From NCBI RefSeq assembly GCF_900198195.1, contig NZ_LT899436.1:806001-870000 (forward strand): a stretch of 64,000 nt of DNA, in the 5' to 3' direction. How positions within the stretch are numbered: the stretch's first letter is position 1; each line of letters opens with the position of its first letter. A program made the position numbers and the translations under genes. The DNA is from Tenacibaculum jejuense. Lineage in GTDB: Bacteria > Bacteroidota > Bacteroidia > Flavobacteriales > Flavobacteriaceae. The notes beneath the pieces are model-generated. The model had not been told where the DNA came from, ran no database searches, and saw nothing but the letters and a program-made list of their open reading frames with translations. Below are positions 61,612 to 64,000 of this stretch, one piece after another.

Positions 61612-62583
61612 TTATTCAAATAGTCTTTTTAGATCTTTTGTAGTAGTTTTTTTCATATTGATACTTAAAACGCTGTTATTAGTAGTTTCTTTCAATTCAA
61701 TTTTATCATAGTAAATCTGATTTTTATACGAACCAACCACTAGAGCATAAGTTTTTCCACTAATTGGAATTTGTTGAAATTTTAAGTTATTTTCTAATCT
61801 GGCCTCATGTGTGAAAGAATTCATGTTTTCATAAATAAAATAAATATCAAAACCAGAAAAATGTTCAGTTTTTTCAACTAGTGAGAAATTAAGTTTTGAT
61901 ACATTTTTAACGAAACGATCTATATTAATCCATTGAGCACCTAATTCATATAGAATGAACAGACTTTCATTTTTGGTTGAATATTCATCATTTCTTTTTA
62001 TAAGATTAAAATTGTTTAAATAAAACTGAACAGAATCACAGGCTACCGTTGTACGTTCTGTTATACCTCCTCCAACAGGAAGTATAATATCACAGTTGTT
62101 TTGATCGGTAATATTCCACGTAATGTTTCCAATTGAATCAGATTCAGAAAGAAAGATATCGTTATTTAATAATTTTTCTTTTGGAGGAAAAATAAATAAT
62201 TTCTCTCCTTCTTTTAATTGTAGTTCTTTTCCGTTGGAAGTAAACTTAATTTTTAAAACTCCCGAAGATTCTAAAAGTTGATTATCGGTAGTCAAGGTTT
62301 GAATATTACGATATAAAATTTCTTTGAAATCATACAATTCTATTAATTCTAATTGTACTTTATCAGTTTCCTTTAAATCAAATAAATCTCTTCTGAAGTA
62401 AAATTTGGTTCCATGTTTTCCTTCAATAAACTTATTATAGATTGTATCTAAATCAAAGAATTGTGATTTTTCTTTTTGAAAACTTGCTAAGTGATTTTTA
62501 GGAGTAAAAGGTTCAAGTTTTTCTCGTTTACAACTAGCAATAAGTAAAATTACCCCAATAAATAATGTGTAATATAGTTTCAT
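61612..62583 (-). CDS. Lipoprotein of unknown function
   Basis: A 323-residue protein with a lipoprotein signal (LLIASC, Cys18) and a polar, beta-rich body. Two Cys lie near the middle, in NCDIILPVGG and TVACDSVQF. I recognise no family. It is followed after 31 bases by the thiamin-binding protein gene and could be the first gene of that operon or an independent unit. Its upstream region holds a seven-copy heptamer repeat. Confidence 0.7.
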   Translation of the reverse strand: MKLYYTLFIGVILLIASCKREKLEPFTPKNHLASFQKEKSQFFDLDTIYNKFIEGKHGTKFYFRRDLFDLKETDKVQLELIELYDFKEILYRNIQTLTTDNQLLESSGVLKIKFTSNGKELQLKEGEKLFIFPPKEKLLNNDIFLSESDSIGNITWNITDQNNCDIILPVGGGITERTTVACDSVQFYLNNFNLIKRNDEYSTKNESLFILYELGAQWINIDRFVKNVSKLNFSLVEKTEHFSGFDIYFIYENMNSFTHEARLENNLKFQQIPISGKTYALVVGSYKNQIYYDKIELKETTNNSVLSINMKKTTTKDLKRLFE

Positions 62584-62690
62584 AGTAATTCAGTTTTTAA
62601 TGATGAGTAACGTGTAAACAAAACGCATACCAAACTTCAGTAGAATTTAGTTTAGTTTAATTTTTGCCAAGTCACCAGAATATTAATTTT

Positions 62691-62739
62691 GATTACTGAT
62701 TACTGATTACTGATTACTGATTACTGATTACTGATTACT
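62691..62739. repeat. (GATTACT)7 heptanucleotide tandem repeat
   Basis: Seven exact head-to-tail copies of GATTACT (49 bases), with an eighth degenerate copy (GAATCAC) at 62740-62746 running into the phosphopantetheinyl transferase stop codon (62743-62745). It lies between two minus-strand genes, about 108 bases upstream of the lipoprotein start codon. Confidence 0.98.
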
Positions 62740-62742
62740 GAA

Positions 62743-63369
62743 TCACAACGCATACACACAAGTAAAATCCTCAATCTCTAAGAAGTTAATATCAAAGTTA
62801 GAAGTTGTTCCTTCATATAGAATTTTTCCAGTAGTAGTATCGTTTTCAAAAGAGAAATCCTCTACATAAATATGATCTAGAAAAAGTAATTTTTTCTTTC
62901 CATAAATTTTATACAAACTCTCTTTAGCTCCCCAAACAATAGTTAATTTGCTAACCAAAGCATCATGATTTGCAATAGATTTATATTCTTCAATTGGAGT
63001 AAACTTATGCGCAATTTTCACAATCTTATCACGTCGTTTTTCGATATCTATACCTACTTTTTTTTCTTTAGAAACAATCAATGCAGAAAAAGTAAAAGAA
63101 TGGGTAATAGAAATATGAGTTCCGTCTTTTAAATGCGGTTTACCAAACTCATCATAAAATAAATCATGATCCTCATAACCAACTTCTCTAAGTAAATGAC
63201 GTACACTTAAGAAACCTCTTTGATGTAAATCAGATTTCATATTAGAAACACGTTTCAAGCTCTGAGAAGTAAGATTTGTACCTTGAAATAAGTCATCATA
63301 AGACTCTTCAATCTTCCAAATCAAAACTTTAGCAGTATTATTAACAGTTATTGTTTTGTATAGAGGCAT
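62743..63369 (-). CDS. 4'-phosphopantetheinyl transferase (Sfp type)
   Basis: A 208-residue enzyme that moves the phosphopantetheine arm of CoA onto a carrier-protein serine. The family signatures are present: VGIDIEKRRDKIVKIAHKF with the Mg-binding Asp, and WGAKESLYKIYG. The N-terminal half has RGFLSVRHLL. At 208 residues it is short for the Sfp class (about 230) but contains both core motifs. No polyketide or peptide synthase genes are visible, so it probably serves fatty acid synthesis or a pathway encoded elsewhere. It is divergent from ahcY. Confidence 0.92.
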   Translation of the reverse strand: MPLYKTITVNNTAKVLIWKIEESYDDLFQGTNLTSQSLKRVSNMKSDLHQRGFLSVRHLLREVGYEDHDLFYDEFGKPHLKDGTHISITHSFTFSALIVSKEKKVGIDIEKRRDKIVKIAHKFTPIEEYKSIANHDALVSKLTIVWGAKESLYKIYGKKKLLFLDHIYVEDFSFENDTTTGKILYEGTTSNFDINFLEIEDFTCVYAL

Positions 63370-63388
63370 GTTTTAGAAAGTTATTTTG

Positions 63389-63396
63389 TAATTTTG
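63389..63396 (+). promoter_or_regulatory. Putative -7 box of ahcY
   Basis: TAATTTTG fits TAnnTTTG, 35 bases before the ahcY ATG. No clear -33 element is seen, and the upstream part lies in the divergent transferase gene. Confidence 0.55.
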
Positions 63397-63431
63397 CGAC
63401 TCAAATTCAAGAAAAATAAAGATACAAAAAT

Positions 63432-64000
63432 ATGAGCACAAAAACCGCTGCGTATGTTCCTTACAAAGTTAAAGATATTTCTTTAGCAGATTGGGGAAGA
63501 AAAGAAATCGAATTAGCCGAAGCAGAAATGCCAGGTTTAATGAGTTTACGTGAGGAGTATAAAGATGAGCAACCTTTAAAAGGAGCAAGAATTGCAGGAT
63601 GTTTACACATGACGATTCAAACTGCGGTTTTAATTGAAACTTTACAAGCTTTAGGAGCTGAGGTTACTTGGAGTTCTTGTAACATTTTCTCTACTCAAGA
63701 TCAAGCTGCTGCTGCAATCGCTGCTGCTGGTACTCCAGTTTATGCTTGGAAAGGAATGAACGAAGAGGAATTCGATTGGTGTATCGAACAAACGTTATTC
63801 TTCGGAGAAGAGAAGAAGCCATTAAACATGATCTTAGATGATGGAGGTGATTTAACAAACATGGTATTAGATAAATATCCAGAATTAGCTGAAGGAATCA
63901 ACGGATTATCTGAAGAAACTACAACTGGAGTTCATCGTTTATACGAAAGAGTAAAGAACGGAACTTTACCAATGCCTGCAATTAACGTAAATGATTCTGT
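63432..64000 (+). CDS. ahcY: S-adenosyl-L-homocysteine hydrolase, 5' part (runs off window)
   Basis: The frame opens at ATG 63432 and is still open at the window end, giving 189 of about 435 residues. The N-terminal substrate domain is unmistakable: [63 protein letters not shown] and LDDGGDLT. The enzyme splits S-adenosylhomocysteine into adenosine and homocysteine using bound NAD. The catalytic His (in LHMT) and Asp (in DDGGD) are present. The NAD-binding domain lies outside the window. Confidence 0.96.
   Translation, partial: MSTKTAAYVPYKVKDISLADWGRKEIELAEAEMPGLMSLREEYKDEQPLKGARIAGCLHMTIQTAVLIETLQALGAEVTWSSCNIFSTQDQAAAAIAAAGTPVYAWKGMNEEEFDWCIEQTLFFGEEKKPLNMILDDGGDLTNMVLDKYPELAEGINGLSEETTTGVHRLYERVKNGTLPMPAINVNDS

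Noticed and set aside
62691..62739. GATTACT repeats as a CRISPR array
   Set aside because: The unit is seven bases with no spacers and no cas genes nearby; it is a simple tandem repeat.

Overview
The window is a piece of chromosome from a low-GC, Gram-negative bacterium of the phylum Bacteroidota, almost certainly the family Flavobacteriaceae. The evidence is: type IX secretion (T9SS) C-terminal sorting domains and SprB-type surface repeats; Bacteroidetes promoters (TTTG, about 20 bases, TAnnTTTG) with no consistent Shine-Dalgarno sequences; alternative complex III (actABCDEF) coupled to a cytochrome c oxidase; and a TonB receptor under a TPP riboswitch. A marine genus such as Tenacibaculum or Aquimarina would fit, but the genus is a guess.

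Layout. 1-4319: the 3' end of a T9SS cargo gene, tRNA-Gln(TTG), an orphan response regulator, a small lipoprotein overlapping a four-helix membrane protein, and a cytoplasmic-looking amidase. 4441-9300: the rimP-nusA-infB translation/transcription operon, with a terminator-like hairpin in its leader. 9484-34117: a 24.6-kb run of six tightly packed same-strand genes. They encode a 1583-aa exported protein of unknown type, an FN3 protein, a SprB-repeat adhesin with a T9SS signal, a PKD lipoprotein, a 2927-aa polymorphic-toxin-like protein and an outer-membrane barrel with a helical tail. The 2927-aa protein appears to carry two ADP-ribosyltransferase domains, one EndoU-like RNase domain, two caspase-like (CPD-like) domains and a zinc-protease motif. 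34096-40104: a small Cys-motif membrane protein, then a four-gene redox operon (desaturase-reductase-ferredoxin fusion, GMC oxidoreductase, OYE flavoprotein, TetR) behind a clear promoter overlapped by a perfect 12-bp inverted repeat.

40122-52332: a SPOR protein, then the respiratory operon actABCDEF-coxBA. 52390-56988: ruvB, a SulP transporter, a metallo-beta-lactamase/rhodanese protein and a rhodanese lipoprotein (a likely sulfur module). 56994-61580, minus strand: a thiamin acquisition group of TonB receptor behind a TPP riboswitch, PnuC/PnuT transporter, NadR-like P-loop kinase and YkoF-like thiamin-binding protein, with arfB embedded. 61612-64000: a lipoprotein, a (GATTACT)7 tandem repeat, a phosphopantetheinyl transferase and the 5' end of ahcY.

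The best candidate for an undescribed system is the six-gene surface/toxin locus at 9517-34089. It pairs a multi-warhead toxin with adhesin-type surface proteins and its own outer-membrane barrel, and I see no adjacent immunity gene. Secondary leads are the thiamin-linked kinase, the desaturase fusion operon with its operator, and the rimP-nusA leader hairpin.
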